This document shows, piece by piece, positions 15,905 through 24,840 of a stretch of DNA of 64,000 nucleotides. Where the stretch lies: the NCBI RefSeq assembly GCF_001542775.1, contig NZ_CP014145.1:3625727-3689726 (forward strand), given 5' to 3'. How positions within the stretch are numbered: position 1 is the first letter of the stretch; each line of letters begins with the position of its first letter. A program made the position numbers and the translations under genes. This stretch comes from Microterricola viridarii (GTDB taxonomy: Bacteria; Actinomycetota; Actinomycetes; Actinomycetales; Microbacteriaceae). Under the pieces are notes generated by a model, which did no database searches, was not told the origin of the DNA, and saw only the letters and a list, made by a program, of their open reading frames with translations.

Positions 15905-16900
15905 ATGCGGATTCTGATTTTGGGCGGCACGGCCTGGCTCGGCCGAGAGATCGCCGGACAGGCGCTGGCGCGGGGGTACGGGGTCACCTGCCTGGCCCGC
16001 GGCGAATCCGGCGACGTTCCGGTCGGTGCAGAGCTCATCGCAGTCGATCGCGCGAGCCCCGACGCCTACGCGGATGCCGCGCACCGGCAGTGGGACGCCG
16101 TGGTCGAGCTCTCCTGGCAGCCGGGTTTCGCGCGTGCCGCCCTCTCCGAGCTCGGCGGCCGGGCCGACCACTGGACGCTCATCTCGTCGACCAGCGTCTA
16201 TGCCGCGGCCGACCAGATCGATGCGGACGAGTCGGCCGAGCTGTTCGCCCCCTTCGTCGGCGATCGCGCGACGAAGGCCGACTACGGCAGCGCCAAGGCG
16301 GCCGTCGAGCTCGCCTCCCGCGCCGCGCGGGGCGACACGTTGTTCGTCGTGCGGCCGGGTGTGATCGGCGGCCCCGGCGATGAGAGCGGGCGCAGCGGCG
16401 CCTGGGTGGCCCGCGCGGCCCGGGCGCCGGAGCAACCGATGCTGGTCGCCGCCGAGTCGGCGACGCCGACCCAGATCGTCGACGTGCGCGACCTCGCCAC
16501 GTTCGTGCTCGACTCGGCAGAGCGCGGTGCTCTCGGCACAGTCAATACGGTGGGCCCGATCGTGCCGCTCGGCGAGTGGGTCGAACTCAGCCGGCGCGTC
16601 GGCGGGCACGAGGCGGAGACGATCGCCGCGCCATCCGCGTGGCTCCTGGCCCAGGGCGTCGAGGAGTTCATGGGCGAGGAGTCGGTGGCCCTCTGGCTGG
16701 CCGACCCCGACTTCGCCGGGTTCTCCGCCCGCTCCGGCCGGGCTGCGGTCGCCGCGGGGCTGCGCCATCGCCCCCGCGCTGAGTTGGTGGCCGATGTGCT
16801 GCGCTGGGAGCACCAGCGCGGGCTGGACCGCCCGCGGGGCGCCGGGCTGAGCGCCGCGCGCGAGGCCGAACTGCTGAAGCTCCTCGCCCGAGAGCCCTAA
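15905..16900 (+). CDS. NAD-dependent epimerase/reductase (extended SDR)
   Basis: A 331-residue Rossmann-fold protein. The N-terminus MRILILGGTAWLGREIA is the SDR-like cofactor motif. VVELSWQPG, ISSTSVYA and the YGSAK pair (Tyr and Lys of the active site) follow. IVDVRDLATFVLDSAE is the typical late motif of the extended SDR or isoflavone-reductase-like group. The substrate is unknown. The ATG at 15905 is preceded by GGAGG seven bases upstream. A long nested inverted repeat begins right after its stop codon. Confidence 0.85.
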   Translation: MRILILGGTAWLGREIAGQALARGYGVTCLARGESGDVPVGAELIAVDRASPDAYADAAHRQWDAVVELSWQPGFARAALSELGGRADHWTLISSTSVYAAADQIDADESAELFAPFVGDRATKADYGSAKAAVELASRAARGDTLFVVRPGVIGGPGDESGRSGAWVARAARAPEQPMLVAAESATPTQIVDVRDLATFVLDSAERGALGTVNTVGPIVPLGEWVELSRRVGGHEAETIAAPSAWLLAQGVEEFMGEESVALWLADPDFAGFSARSGRAAVAAGLRHRPRAELVADVLRWEHQRGLDRPRGAGLSAAREAELLKLLAREP

Positions 16901-17004
16901 GCCTGCCCTCGCCCGCCCCGTCGCCGCATCGACTCGCAGAGCATGCGCCACGAATCGGCGGTTGGAGCCTTCTCTGATGAGTCGATGACGGGCGCAGGGC
17001 AGGC
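16901..17004. other. Long nested inverted repeat, candidate structured RNA or terminator
   Basis: The first 15 bases after the epimerase gene (GCCTGCCCTCGCCCG, 16901-16915) pair with 16989-17004, leaving one bulged C. Inside, CATCGACTC (16927-16935) pairs with GAGTCGATG (16979-16987), and AGAG/CTCT can extend the inner helix. The result is a two-part rod closing a loop of about 30 bases. It could be an unusually large terminator, a small structured RNA or the remains of a mobile palindrome. Confidence 0.5.
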
Positions 17005-17075
17005 GTCTGGCCGCACAGACAGCCCGGGCCGCGGATGCCTGTCGCGCCGGCATTCGGATTGCTAACGTCGAGGCT

Positions 17076-18032
17076 GTGACGCCGACGACACCGTACCCCT
17101 CCGTTTCCGCCAACCTGCCGCACGACCCGCTCTGGCCGCGGCTCGGCGGCTGGCCCGCTCCGGAATCGCTGATGCCCGGCGCACACATCGACCTGGCCCT
17201 GATCGGGTTGCCGGCCTGGCGCACCTCACTCTCCACCACGAACGCGGGGGAGACCCCGGACGCGATCCGCGCCGTGCTGCCGCGCTACTCCGACGCGCTG
17301 ATCGCCGACCGCGGTGTGCGCGGCGACATCCGCAGCCTGGCCGATCTGACGATCGTCGACCTCGGCAACGTGCACGAACCCGACGGGCCGGAGGGCGAGA
17401 AGCGGGCGCTCGCCGCTGTCGCGCGGGCCGCCGGCCTGGCCGACATGGTGGTCGCCCTCGGCGGCGACAACTCGGTGACCGTCGCCTCGGCGCTGGGTGT
17501 GTGGGGCGAGGCGCTGCCGAGCGCCGGGCTGATCACCCTGGACGCCCACTACGACCTGCGCGACGGCGTGAACAACGGCTCGCCCGTGCGGCGGCTCGTC
17601 GAGGCGGGCCTGGACGGCGGCCGGATCGTGCAGATCGGCATCGCCGACTTCGCGAACTCCCGGCGCTACGCCGAGCGCGCGCGCGACTACGGCATCACTG
17701 TCGTGCACCGCGACGAGCTGCACCGTCGCCCGATGGCCGACGTCATGGCCGAGGCGCTCGACATCGCCGGCTCGGCGGGTGGCCCGGTGCACGTCGACCT
17801 GGACGTGGACGTCTGCGACCGCTCTGTCGCGCCGGGCTGCCCGGCATCCGTGCCCGGTGGAATCTCGGCCTACGAGCTGCGCCAGGCCGCGCGCACTGCC
17901 GGTGCTGACCCGCGGGTGCGCTCCGTCGACATCGCCGAGGTCGACGCGACGGCGGATGCCGCGGACGGCCGCACCGTGCGCTTGGCCGCCCTCTGCGTGC
18001 TCGAGGTCGCCGCCGGGCTCGCCCTGCGCTGA
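17076..18032 (+). CDS. Arginase/agmatinase-superfamily ureohydrolase, possibly formimidoylglutamase
   Basis: A 318-residue ureohydrolase with GTG start. The metal-binding motifs are present: LGGDNSVT, DAHYDLRDG, and HVDLDVDVCD with CPASVPGGIS after it. SVDIAEVD supplies the last conserved Glu. The first motif has Asn where arginases and agmatinases normally have His (GGDH). I recall GGDN mainly in HutG-like formimidoylglutamases. The genome carries hutI, hutU and hutH 30 kb away but no hutG among them, so HutG is a reasonable candidate function. Agmatinase or guanidino-acid hydrolase remain possible. It stands alone, with LacI next in the same direction. Confidence 0.8.
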   Translation: MTPTTPYPSVSANLPHDPLWPRLGGWPAPESLMPGAHIDLALIGLPAWRTSLSTTNAGETPDAIRAVLPRYSDALIADRGVRGDIRSLADLTIVDLGNVHEPDGPEGEKRALAAVARAAGLADMVVALGGDNSVTVASALGVWGEALPSAGLITLDAHYDLRDGVNNGSPVRRLVEAGLDGGRIVQIGIADFANSRRYAERARDYGITVVHRDELHRRPMADVMAEALDIAGSAGGPVHVDLDVDVCDRSVAPGCPASVPGGISAYELRQAARTAGADPRVRSVDIAEVDATADAADGRTVRLAALCVLEVAAGLALR

Positions 18033-18065
18033 GGCTCGCGCTTCTCGGATAGGCTGACGACCGCC

Positions 18066-18082
18066 GAAGACATGTGGTCTTC
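18066..18082. promoter_or_regulatory. Inverted repeat in the lacI leader
   Basis: GAAGAC-ATGTG-GTCTTC lies 26 bases before the start of the LacI-family gene. It may be an operator or an RNA hairpin; the sequence alone does not decide. Confidence 0.35.
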
Positions 18083-18108
18083 AGGCCGCATCCATCTGGA
18101 GGGACCCC

Positions 18109-19122
18109 ATGACCCGGCGAGCGACAATCCGTGAGGTTGCCCGGCTCGCTGACGTCTCACTGGGCACGATCTCGAACTACCTCAACGACAACAAGCCGAT
18201 CGCACCAGAGACGCGCGAGCGCATCGAGTCGGCGATCGCGCAGTTGGGGTTCATCCCGAACGCCGGAGTGCGCGTCATGCGCGGTGGGCGCAGCCACGCG
18301 ATCGCCTTCCTCATCCCCGATTCGGGCAACCCGTTCCTTGCGGAGGTCGCTCGCGGAATCGAGGACGTCGCCATCGGCGCCGGGCACGTTGTCGTGACCT
18401 GCAACACCGACGGGGACCCGGAACGTGAGGAACACTACGCGCGCGCCTTGTCGGAGATGCGCGTTGTCGGCGCCGTCGCGATGGCGATGAGCGCGAGCGA
18501 GACCGCGCTCCGCCGGCTCGAGACCAGCGGTGCCCCCGTCGTGATCCTCGGTGGTGGCAGCCACGGCTTCGGGTTCCCGGGGATCGACGTTGAGAACACG
18601 CATGGCGGGTACATCGCGATGCGCCATTTGCTCTCGCTGGGCCATCGAGACGTTGTATTCGTCGGCGGCCCCGGCGCCGAACCGCAGATCGAAGACCGCT
18701 TCCTGGGGGCCCTGCGCGCGCTTGATGAGGCCGGTGTCGAGCGTTCCAGGCTCCGCCGGGTGAATGCGACGGGCAACACGACGGCTGCCCGCCGCGAGGC
18801 TGCCGAGCGAATCGTCGATGAGATTCCCGATGCAACCGCGGCGTTCTGCGCCAACGACATGATCGCGCTCACCCTGGAGTCGGTGCTGCTCCACCGGGGA
18901 GTCGCCGTGCCGGGGCAGTTTGCGATCGTGGGCTACGACGATATCGAGAGCGCGGAGCTCGCGCCCGTTCCCCTGACGACGATTCGCCAGCCGCAGTACG
19001 ACCTCGGTCGTGCCGCCGCTGAGCTGGTGCTGGAACTCGCCTCCGGTGACAGCGCGGCCGGCCGCACCCGTTCGTTCGAGCCGGAGCTCGTTGTGCGGGG
19101 ATCCACGGTCCCGCAGCTGTGA
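18109..19122 (+). CDS. LacI-family transcriptional regulator
   Basis: A 337-residue repressor. The helix-turn-helix is at residues 5-30 (TIREVARLADVSLGTISNYLN), with a hinge before NAGVRVMRGGRS. The periplasmic-binding-protein-like domain contains IAFLIPDSGNPFLAEVARG, CANDMIALTLE and GYDDIESAELAPVPLTTIRQP. GGAGGGA precedes the ATG. The gene converges on the secreted beta-helix glycosidase and lies beside the sugar ABC operon. Two palindromes of the type GTGAACNNGTTCAC in the divergent promoters of those units are the probable targets. The effector is presumably the sugar released or imported. Confidence 0.92.
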   Translation: MTRRATIREVARLADVSLGTISNYLNDNKPIAPETRERIESAIAQLGFIPNAGVRVMRGGRSHAIAFLIPDSGNPFLAEVARGIEDVAIGAGHVVVTCNTDGDPEREEHYARALSEMRVVGAVAMAMSASETALRRLETSGAPVVILGGGSHGFGFPGIDVENTHGGYIAMRHLLSLGHRDVVFVGGPGAEPQIEDRFLGALRALDEAGVERSRLRRVNATGNTTAARREAAERIVDEIPDATAAFCANDMIALTLESVLLHRGVAVPGQFAIVGYDDIESAELAPVPLTTIRQPQYDLGRAAAELVLELASGDSAAGRTRSFEPELVVRGSTVPQL

Positions 19123-19135
19123 AGCGGGGACGAGA

Positions 19136-19153
19136 GCGGGGCAACCGCCCCGC
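19136..19153. terminator. Hairpin between convergent lacI and glycosidase genes
   Basis: GCGGGGC (19136-19142) and GCCCCGC (19147-19153) form a seven-pair stem with an AACC loop in the 44-base gap between the two stop codons. It may serve both directions. Confidence 0.55.
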
Positions 19154-19166
19154 CCTCACCCTCCGC

Positions 19167-21650
19167 CTAGCCGGGGATCACGCTCACGCGGTCGATGAAC
19201 GCGGTCCTGTCGGCATCCGTTGTGCCCTCGAACCCGATCGTGTGGGTTCCTCCGCCTTGCGTGATGGGCGGTGTGGTGAACTCCACGTAGCTGGTACTTC
19301 CTGGGGTGTAGCTTCCGAGAAGGACGTTGTCGAACGTCACCTTGACGGTCTGCGGTGCCGCGTCGCCGGGGCGGGCCGCGAGTGAGAAGCGCACGCGGTA
19401 CGAAGCCCCGACCGGCGCGCTTCCGAAACTCTGTTCAAGCCGGCCGCGCTTCTGCACGAACCCGACCTGGGAGCCGTCCGGTGCGTTTGCGGCTCCGTAC
19501 AGGCCGACCCCGAACAGGCTGCCGTTGCTTGCGATACCCGCCTCGCGAAAGTAGGTCCATTCAGATCCGGAGGGTGTGTATTGGAACGATCCCGGCATGC
19601 TGGGCGCCTCGAAGCTCGTGTTGCGCAGCGACGACGGCGGCCCGGTGGGAATGTTCGTCCCGTTGACCTTGACGTCAGAAACGAGCCCAGAGATCGCGAA
19701 GTTTCCATTCGTCGGGTTGCTCACCGTTGCGCCGGCGCGCGTGTAGCCGGCGATCTGCACCCCGGTGATCGCCCCAGTTCCCGCAATCGTCGAGGCGCGC
19801 TCTCCGGTTCCGTTCACCTGGATGCCGGACAGTGTGACATTCGAGATCGTGCCGCCTCCTTCTCCCGCGAAGCGTTCGTCACTGCGCAACTGGAACACAA
19901 CGGCCTTGGACGGGTCGCGGAACGAGTCGATTCGGATGTTGCTGAACGTGATGTTCGAGGTGTGGTTGTTGCCGTTGGGCCAGACCTTCATCACGCCGTT
20001 GAACTTGTCGAGGTCGTACACGCCCTGCTGGTTGAGCACATCACTGTTGCTCACAGTGATGTCACTGATTTCGGCGTTCGGCACAGTACCGAGACCGAAC
20101 AGGAAGATGTGAGCGTCATCGCCCCAGAAGACGCTGTTCGTGAAGACATTCCGTCGCCCGGTGCCGTAGTGGTACATCACGATGTTGTCGTCGGGCGTGC
20201 GGATGAAGACGCCGCTCACCAGCCCGTCGGAGGAGCCGCTGAAGTGGATGCCGTCGGCGTTCACCTCGTAGGCGAGGATGTTGATGTTCTTCACCTTCGG
20301 TCGGGTCGCAAAGTTCATCACGACGGTCCACATCGTCGGATCCAGGATCGTGATGCCTTCCACAGTGTTGTCACTGCCTCCCGTGAGCCAGATCGATCCG
20401 GTGCGCACCTCTCCTTGCCCGGCGACGTCGTGGGTGAGCGTGCTCCCATCGAGGATGCCGCGACCTCGGATGGTGATGTTGCTGATTCCGTCGGATCCGA
20501 ACGCGCCGTGTACGAGCGATCCGGGGGCGAGGTAGACGGTTGACGACTCGCGGATGAAGAACGTCTCTCCGGAGTGCCAATTGCCGTAGCCGCTTTCGGA
20601 GGCGTAGGCGCTCGTCGTGCTGCCGTCGGCGATCGTTGCGAAGTTGGGCATGGCGCCGGCGGCAGCGCGGCCCTGGGCAAGGTTGCCGGAGGAACCGGCG
20701 AAGGCCCGAAACTCGGACACCGCGTTGGAGAACTGGAACCCCGTTGCCGTGGCGCTGCCCAGCAGCTTCACACGGATGTAGCGGGCGGCGCGTGGTGTGA
20801 ACGTATTCGTCACCTCACCGGTCTGGGTGTTGCTGCGCCCGTCGACGGCGAGGGTGTACGGATCGGACGCGGCGCGTTTGGTCTCGACCGTGTACTTGTT
20901 GGGGTACGCCGTCGGCGTCATGCCGATCCCGATCTGAAACGTGGATTGGGCCAGCTGGATGCGATCGAGGGGATACTCCGCACCCAGATCAAACTCCGCC
21001 CACATCCCACGGGGGAGGGTGTGCTCGCCTGCCGCGAAGTAGTAGGTGTCCTTTCCTTGCGGCAGCTGCAGCGGCGCCTCCTGCCCCGGTTGAACGGTGA
21101 AGACGTTCGCCGCGCTGGGATCAGGGGCGTTGACCTCGAGCGGATTGGTCAGCAGGTGGAGCGTTGCGCCCTCCCACGAGCCGTTGGCACGAAACACGAG
21201 TTTGCGTGGCGCATCCGTGTTCTGGGTGAGGGGGAACGTCACCGTGTTCGAGCTCTGGGTGCCAGCGATGGCGTAGGAGGATGGCCTGATCTCGTAGCTC
21301 GTGAGGGGAGCCGCGTTGTAGCTCACCCGCACGTCGATGGTTCCCGTGAAGTCGAAGTTCACCATGGACGCGTCGAAAGTGCTTCCGTCCTGGTGCCCCA
21401 GTTTGACCCGGTAGGTGAAAAGGTTCGTCCAACTGCTGGTGCCGCTGGCCCTGACCGCCACCGCGAAGTCGGGGTTGGACGCGGTGCCGCTTGGCGGCTG
21501 CCAGGTCTGGATCGTGCCGGTGTCGGCCCAGCTTCGCGTGGGCGCCGAGAGCGCGAAGGTCAGGGCTACGAGTGTGAGGGCAAGAACGCTCGCGAGTGTT
21601 CTGCGGGTCGTGAGCGCCCTGTGATGATGGGGTCGCGGTGTGAGGTGCAT
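19167..21650 (-). CDS. Secreted multidomain beta-helix glycosidase (GH28/GH49-like)
   Basis: An 827-residue exported enzyme. A signal peptide ends near residue 42 (hydrophobic SVLALTLVALTFALSA). A beta-sandwich region (about 45-210) resembles the N-terminal part of GH49 and related beta-helix enzymes. Residues 215-320 look like an F5/8-type C (discoidin) carbohydrate-binding module, ending in RYIRVKL and SEFRAF. The parallel beta-helix (about 365-680) has NITIRGRGILDGS, NADGIHFSGSSDG and RTPDDN, giving Asp466, Asp487 and Asp488 as likely catalytic acids. The last 140 residues (NTSFEAPSMPGSF onward) form another sugar-binding-type domain. The substrate is probably a plant or microbial polysaccharide. 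GGAAG precedes the ATG. A GTGAACNNGTTCA palindrome lies 42 bases upstream of the start. Confidence 0.82.
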   Translation of the reverse strand: MHLTPRPHHHRALTTRRTLASVLALTLVALTFALSAPTRSWADTGTIQTWQPPSGTASNPDFAVAVRASGTSSWTNLFTYRVKLGHQDGSTFDASMVNFDFTGTIDVRVSYNAAPLTSYEIRPSSYAIAGTQSSNTVTFPLTQNTDAPRKLVFRANGSWEGATLHLLTNPLEVNAPDPSAANVFTVQPGQEAPLQLPQGKDTYYFAAGEHTLPRGMWAEFDLGAEYPLDRIQLAQSTFQIGIGMTPTAYPNKYTVETKRAASDPYTLAVDGRSNTQTGEVTNTFTPRAARYIRVKLLGSATATGFQFSNAVSEFRAFAGSSGNLAQGRAAAGAMPNFATIADGSTTSAYASESGYGNWHSGETFFIRESSTVYLAPGSLVHGAFGSDGISNITIRGRGILDGSTLTHDVAGQGEVRTGSIWLTGGSDNTVEGITILDPTMWTVVMNFATRPKVKNINILAYEVNADGIHFSGSSDGLVSGVFIRTPDDNIVMYHYGTGRRNVFTNSVFWGDDAHIFLFGLGTVPNAEISDITVSNSDVLNQQGVYDLDKFNGVMKVWPNGNNHTSNITFSNIRIDSFRDPSKAVVFQLRSDERFAGEGGGTISNVTLSGIQVNGTGERASTIAGTGAITGVQIAGYTRAGATVSNPTNGNFAISGLVSDVKVNGTNIPTGPPSSLRNTSFEAPSMPGSFQYTPSGSEWTYFREAGIASNGSLFGVGLYGAANAPDGSQVGFVQKRGRLEQSFGSAPVGASYRVRFSLAARPGDAAPQTVKVTFDNVLLGSYTPGSTSYVEFTTPPITQGGGTHTIGFEGTTDADRTAFIDRVSVIPG

Positions 21651-21691
21651 GGCTTCCTTCTCGTCGTTGATGAAGAATGTTGATCGCTTGG

Positions 21692-21705
21692 GTGAACAAG
21701 TTCAA
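21692..21705. promoter_or_regulatory. LacI-type operator 1
   Basis: GTGAACAAGTTCAA is a palindrome with one outer mismatch, 42 bases upstream of the glycosidase start (21650). It matches the second operator at 21822-21835 except for the centre and last base. Confidence 0.7.
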
Positions 21706-21821
21706 TGGCGATACTGACATTGGCCGAGTGTTGCTGCAAGCCATAATTGGCGATTTTTCGGGCAAGTTGAGTCGAATAGAAACCGCTTCTTGTGCGAATG
21801 CGTGTCGATGTGCAATGCTCA

Positions 21822-21835
21822 GTGAACTTGTTCAC
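21822..21835. promoter_or_regulatory. LacI-type operator 2
   Basis: GTGAACTTGTTCAC is a perfect 14-base palindrome, 21 bases before the proposed GTG start of the ADP-ribosylglycohydrolase-family gene. With operator 1 it would give joint control of both divergent units. Confidence 0.75.
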
Positions 21836-21856
21836 CAGAAATTGCGAAGAGGCATT

Positions 21857-23398
21857 GTGACCATCAGCACCACGTTTGAGAGCGCGACGCTCAGCGCCGA
21901 GACCATCCGCCAGAAGATCCAGGGCTGCTGGTTGGGCAAGGCAGTGGGCGGAACGCTCGGGCAGACCTTTGAAGGATTGTCCGGGCCGCTTGAGGCCGAC
22001 TTCTACTACCCGGTTCCGACCGAAATGGTTCCGAACGACGACCTCGATCTGCAGGTTGTGTTCGCCTGCGTTCTCGCCGCGCTGGAGACGCCCATCGTCG
22101 ACCGCCACGTTCTCGCCGACGCGTGGCGCCGACACGTCGACTTCCCATGGAACGAGTACGGCGTCGCAATGCGCAATCAGGCAGAGGGGATCCACCCTCC
22201 CCACACGGGGTCGTTCGACAACTGGTTCACCTGCGGCGAGGGGGCGGCCATCCGCTCCGAGATCTGGGCCTGCCTGGCTCCGGGCAACCCGGATCTCGCC
22301 GCGGCCTACGCCTACGAGGATGCCTGCTTCGACCACGAAGGTGACGGCATCTACGCCGCCCAGTTCCTCGCCCGATTGCAGTCGGCCGCTTTCGTCGAGT
22401 CTGACCCGCAGACACTGATCGACATCGCCCTGGCCGGGATCCCCGCGGACAGCGGGATCGCGGCGGTTGTCGCGGACACGCGCCGCTGGGTGGCCGAGGC
22501 CACGGACTGGCGCGATGTGCAGGCGCTCATCATGGAGAAGTACGGTCGCCAGGACTTCACCGACGTGCGGCCGAACACCGGCTTCGTCATTCTGGGCTGG
22601 CTCATGGGCGCGGATTTCTCAGAGCGAATCTGCATCACGAACAACTCTGGGCAGGACTGCGACAGCTCCACCGCATCGATCGGCGCGCTGCTCGGCATCC
22701 TCGACCCCGGTTCCATCGGGCAGGAATGGCTCGCACCCATCGGCGACGAGCTGGTGCTGAACGAAGAAATCAGAGGGTTGGAGCACCCGGCGACCATCGC
22801 GGGCTTTACCGATCTGGTCGTCGATCTGGGACGTCGGCTGAGCGGGGAAGCGCCCAACGCCGAGGAGTATCCCTTCGACCCGAGTGCACACCGTATCCCC
22901 GTCGGCATCGGTCATTTCAACACCACGCAGGGCCGCTGGGACATCCGCGATCAGTCGGAGCTTCCGCCCGTTGGTTCGCCGGCACCCGCCGTTGAGACGG
23001 CGCCGAGCTCGCTGCCGGGAACCGTCGTTTCCATGCCCAGGGAGTCCTTCCACGATCGGCTGATGCTGCTGACTTTCGCCGCGAATTCGCGCGGGCGCTC
23101 CGCCGTAAGATTGATGTTCAATTGCACGGAGGACTACCGCATCTGGCTGGACGGCGAATTCTTGCACGGTGCCCAGGGGAGTGCTCTGTTCTTCCCGGCT
23201 CCGCACATGGCGCCCGTCGGCCAGTTCGTTGACTTCTCGATGGCCGAGGGAGAGCACGCGTTGACGATTGCCATCAAGAGACCTCCCCTCGAGCGCGCCG
23301 CCGCCGATTGGGTGCTCGGCCTGGTTGAGATGCCCAGCGCACTCTGGATCGAGCACGCCTTCCGACCGAGCCCGCTCGCGCCCGAATCGACCTTTTAG
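21857..23398 (+). CDS. ADP-ribosylglycohydrolase-family protein with C-terminal beta domain
   Basis: A 513-residue protein. The N-terminal 330 residues match the ADP-ribosylglycohydrolase fold. GCWLGKAVGGTLGQTFEG is the opening motif, NDDLDLQ holds the first metal-binding Asp residues, and NNSGQDCDSSTASIGALLG corresponds to the GxDxDT motif. The remaining 180 residues look like an all-beta domain with RIWLDGEFLHGAQGSALFF. Members of this family often occur in sugar operons, where the substrate is probably a glycoside, not ADP-ribose. The GTG at 21857 is chosen because AAGAGG precedes it; a longer frame would run through both LacI operators. It leads an operon with the ABC importer genes. Confidence 0.82.
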   Translation: MTISTTFESATLSAETIRQKIQGCWLGKAVGGTLGQTFEGLSGPLEADFYYPVPTEMVPNDDLDLQVVFACVLAALETPIVDRHVLADAWRRHVDFPWNEYGVAMRNQAEGIHPPHTGSFDNWFTCGEGAAIRSEIWACLAPGNPDLAAAYAYEDACFDHEGDGIYAAQFLARLQSAAFVESDPQTLIDIALAGIPADSGIAAVVADTRRWVAEATDWRDVQALIMEKYGRQDFTDVRPNTGFVILGWLMGADFSERICITNNSGQDCDSSTASIGALLGILDPGSIGQEWLAPIGDELVLNEEIRGLEHPATIAGFTDLVVDLGRRLSGEAPNAEEYPFDPSAHRIPVGIGHFNTTQGRWDIRDQSELPPVGSPAPAVETAPSSLPGTVVSMPRESFHDRLMLLTFAANSRGRSAVRLMFNCTEDYRIWLDGEFLHGAQGSALFFPAPHMAPVGQFVDFSMAEGEHALTIAIKRPPLERAAADWVLGLVEMPSALWIEHAFRPSPLAPESTF

Positions 23399-23462
23399 CC
23401 CCACCCTGGTACCCCACTGCAGCACCATCCCTTCCACCGACACCGAAGTACGGAGAACGAAG

Positions 23463-24791
23463 ATGTTCAAGAAGAAGACCATGGCAACGGGGGCGATCAT
23501 CGTCGCCTTCGCCGCAGGATCCCTCGGCCTGACGGCGTGTTCCTCAGACGCCACCGTCAGCGAAGGCGCAAGCGACAAGACCACCGTGAACTGGTGGTCG
23601 TGGGACCCGGATAACTCCAACTACCAGGCCTGGGTCGACGCGTTCGAGGCAGAGAACCCCGACATCGACCTGAAGTTCCGCTTCATCCAGTACAGCGACT
23701 ACGAGAACGCCGTGCGCCTCGCCGCCAAGTCCGACTCCGGCCCCGATGTCTTCGGCATCGAGCCAGGTGCCATGTCGGAGCAGTTTGCCCCGCTCACGCT
23801 CGACCTCACCACGCTGGCCGAAGAAGAGATCGGCGCCGACTGGCAGGATCAGCTTCTCGGTACCGACCAGCTCGCCGTCGAGGGCAAGCAGGTCTCCCTG
23901 CCGTGGAAGCTGGGCGGTGGCGGCCTGATTTGGTACAACAAGAACATTCTGGATGCCGCAGGCGCCACGCCGCCCACCAACCTTGCCGAGTGGAAAGACA
24001 TGTGCGCCAAGGTCGAGGCGCAGGGCGTCACCTGCTTCGTCCACGGGGCCAAGGACGACTGGGTCAACCTCGACGTCTTCCAGGCGATCGCAAACCAGAT
24101 CGACCCCGGCGCTATCTACGCCGCGTTCGACGGCGAGAAGAAGTTCAACACTCCAGACATGGTCAGTGCCTTCGACGCCTGGAAGGGCCTCTTCGATGAG
24201 GGCATCATTCAGCCCGGCGCGCTGGGCATGACCCAGTACCCCGACGCGAACGATGCAATGAGCAAGGGTGAAGCTGCCTCGATCGCCTTCGGAACCTGGC
24301 ACAACGACCACATGACGAAGGCCCGCCTCGCCGGTTCGGTTGAGACGTACGGCCCCGACATCGTCAACCAGGTGTTCCTCCCCATCGCCTTCCCCGACGT
24401 TGTCGGCGGCGCACAGGAGACCGGGCGTCTCTTCGGCGCCCCGGCCGGCTGGGCGATCTCGTCCAAGAGCAAGCAGCAGGAGGCCGCATTCACCTTTGTG
24501 AAGTGGTTCACGACGAGCGAGACGGCTCAGTCCATGATCGCCTCTGCCCTCAACCAGCCCGCACTCGCTTCGATGCCCGTGACCAGCGACGACCTCGTTG
24601 CGCCGGAACTGCAGCAGCCCGCACTTGACGAGCAGGCCAAGCAGTTCGCCAACCTCATCGGGCCGCGCCAGATCTCCAACGCCGATGTCGCCTCCGCGCT
24701 CGGACAGGCGCTGTCCGCGGTGGCCTCGGACCAGATGAGCTCGAAGGATGCCGCCGCGTCCGTCCAAGCTGCCATCGACGGCGCCAAGTAG
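23463..24791 (+). CDS. Sugar ABC transporter substrate-binding lipoprotein
   Basis: A 442-residue family 1 extracellular solute-binding protein. The signal peptide ends in the lipobox LGLTAC (Cys about 24), so it is membrane-anchored. The mature part begins with a NWWSWDPDN segment. SLPWKLGGGGLIWYNKNI and FGAPAGWAISSKSK are typical of carbohydrate-binding members. It should capture oligosaccharides freed by the secreted beta-helix enzyme and deliver them to the two permeases that follow. No ATPase gene is present in the operon, so a shared MsiK-type ATPase elsewhere is likely. A strong hairpin follows the stop codon. Confidence 0.92.
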   Translation: MFKKKTMATGAIIVAFAAGSLGLTACSSDATVSEGASDKTTVNWWSWDPDNSNYQAWVDAFEAENPDIDLKFRFIQYSDYENAVRLAAKSDSGPDVFGIEPGAMSEQFAPLTLDLTTLAEEEIGADWQDQLLGTDQLAVEGKQVSLPWKLGGGGLIWYNKNILDAAGATPPTNLAEWKDMCAKVEAQGVTCFVHGAKDDWVNLDVFQAIANQIDPGAIYAAFDGEKKFNTPDMVSAFDAWKGLFDEGIIQPGALGMTQYPDANDAMSKGEAASIAFGTWHNDHMTKARLAGSVETYGPDIVNQVFLPIAFPDVVGGAQETGRLFGAPAGWAISSKSKQQEAAFTFVKWFTTSETAQSMIASALNQPALASMPVTSDDLVAPELQQPALDEQAKQFANLIGPRQISNADVASALGQALSAVASDQMSSKDAAASVQAAIDGAK

Positions 24792-24797
24792 CTCGAG

Positions 24798-24840
24798 AAA
24801 GGATGCCGGCCCCGCTCGCCGCAGCGGGGCCGGCCTCATC
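24798..24840 (+). promoter_or_regulatory. Shine-Dalgarno, hairpin and start codon arrangement between binding protein and permease
   Basis: AAAGGA (24798-24803) is followed by a perfect 12-pair stem (24805-24816 with 24823-24834, loop CGCCGC), then CTCATC and the permease ATG. In linear distance the ribosome-binding site is too far away. With the stem folded only seven bases separate it from the ATG. The same stem could also act as an intercistronic attenuator or mRNA stabiliser for the binding-protein message. Confidence 0.6.

Noticed and set aside
21677..21856. Longer N-terminus for the ADP-ribosylglycohydrolase-family protein
   Set aside because: The extra 60 codons overlay both LacI operators and have no family similarity; a GTG with a ribosome-binding site lies at 21857.
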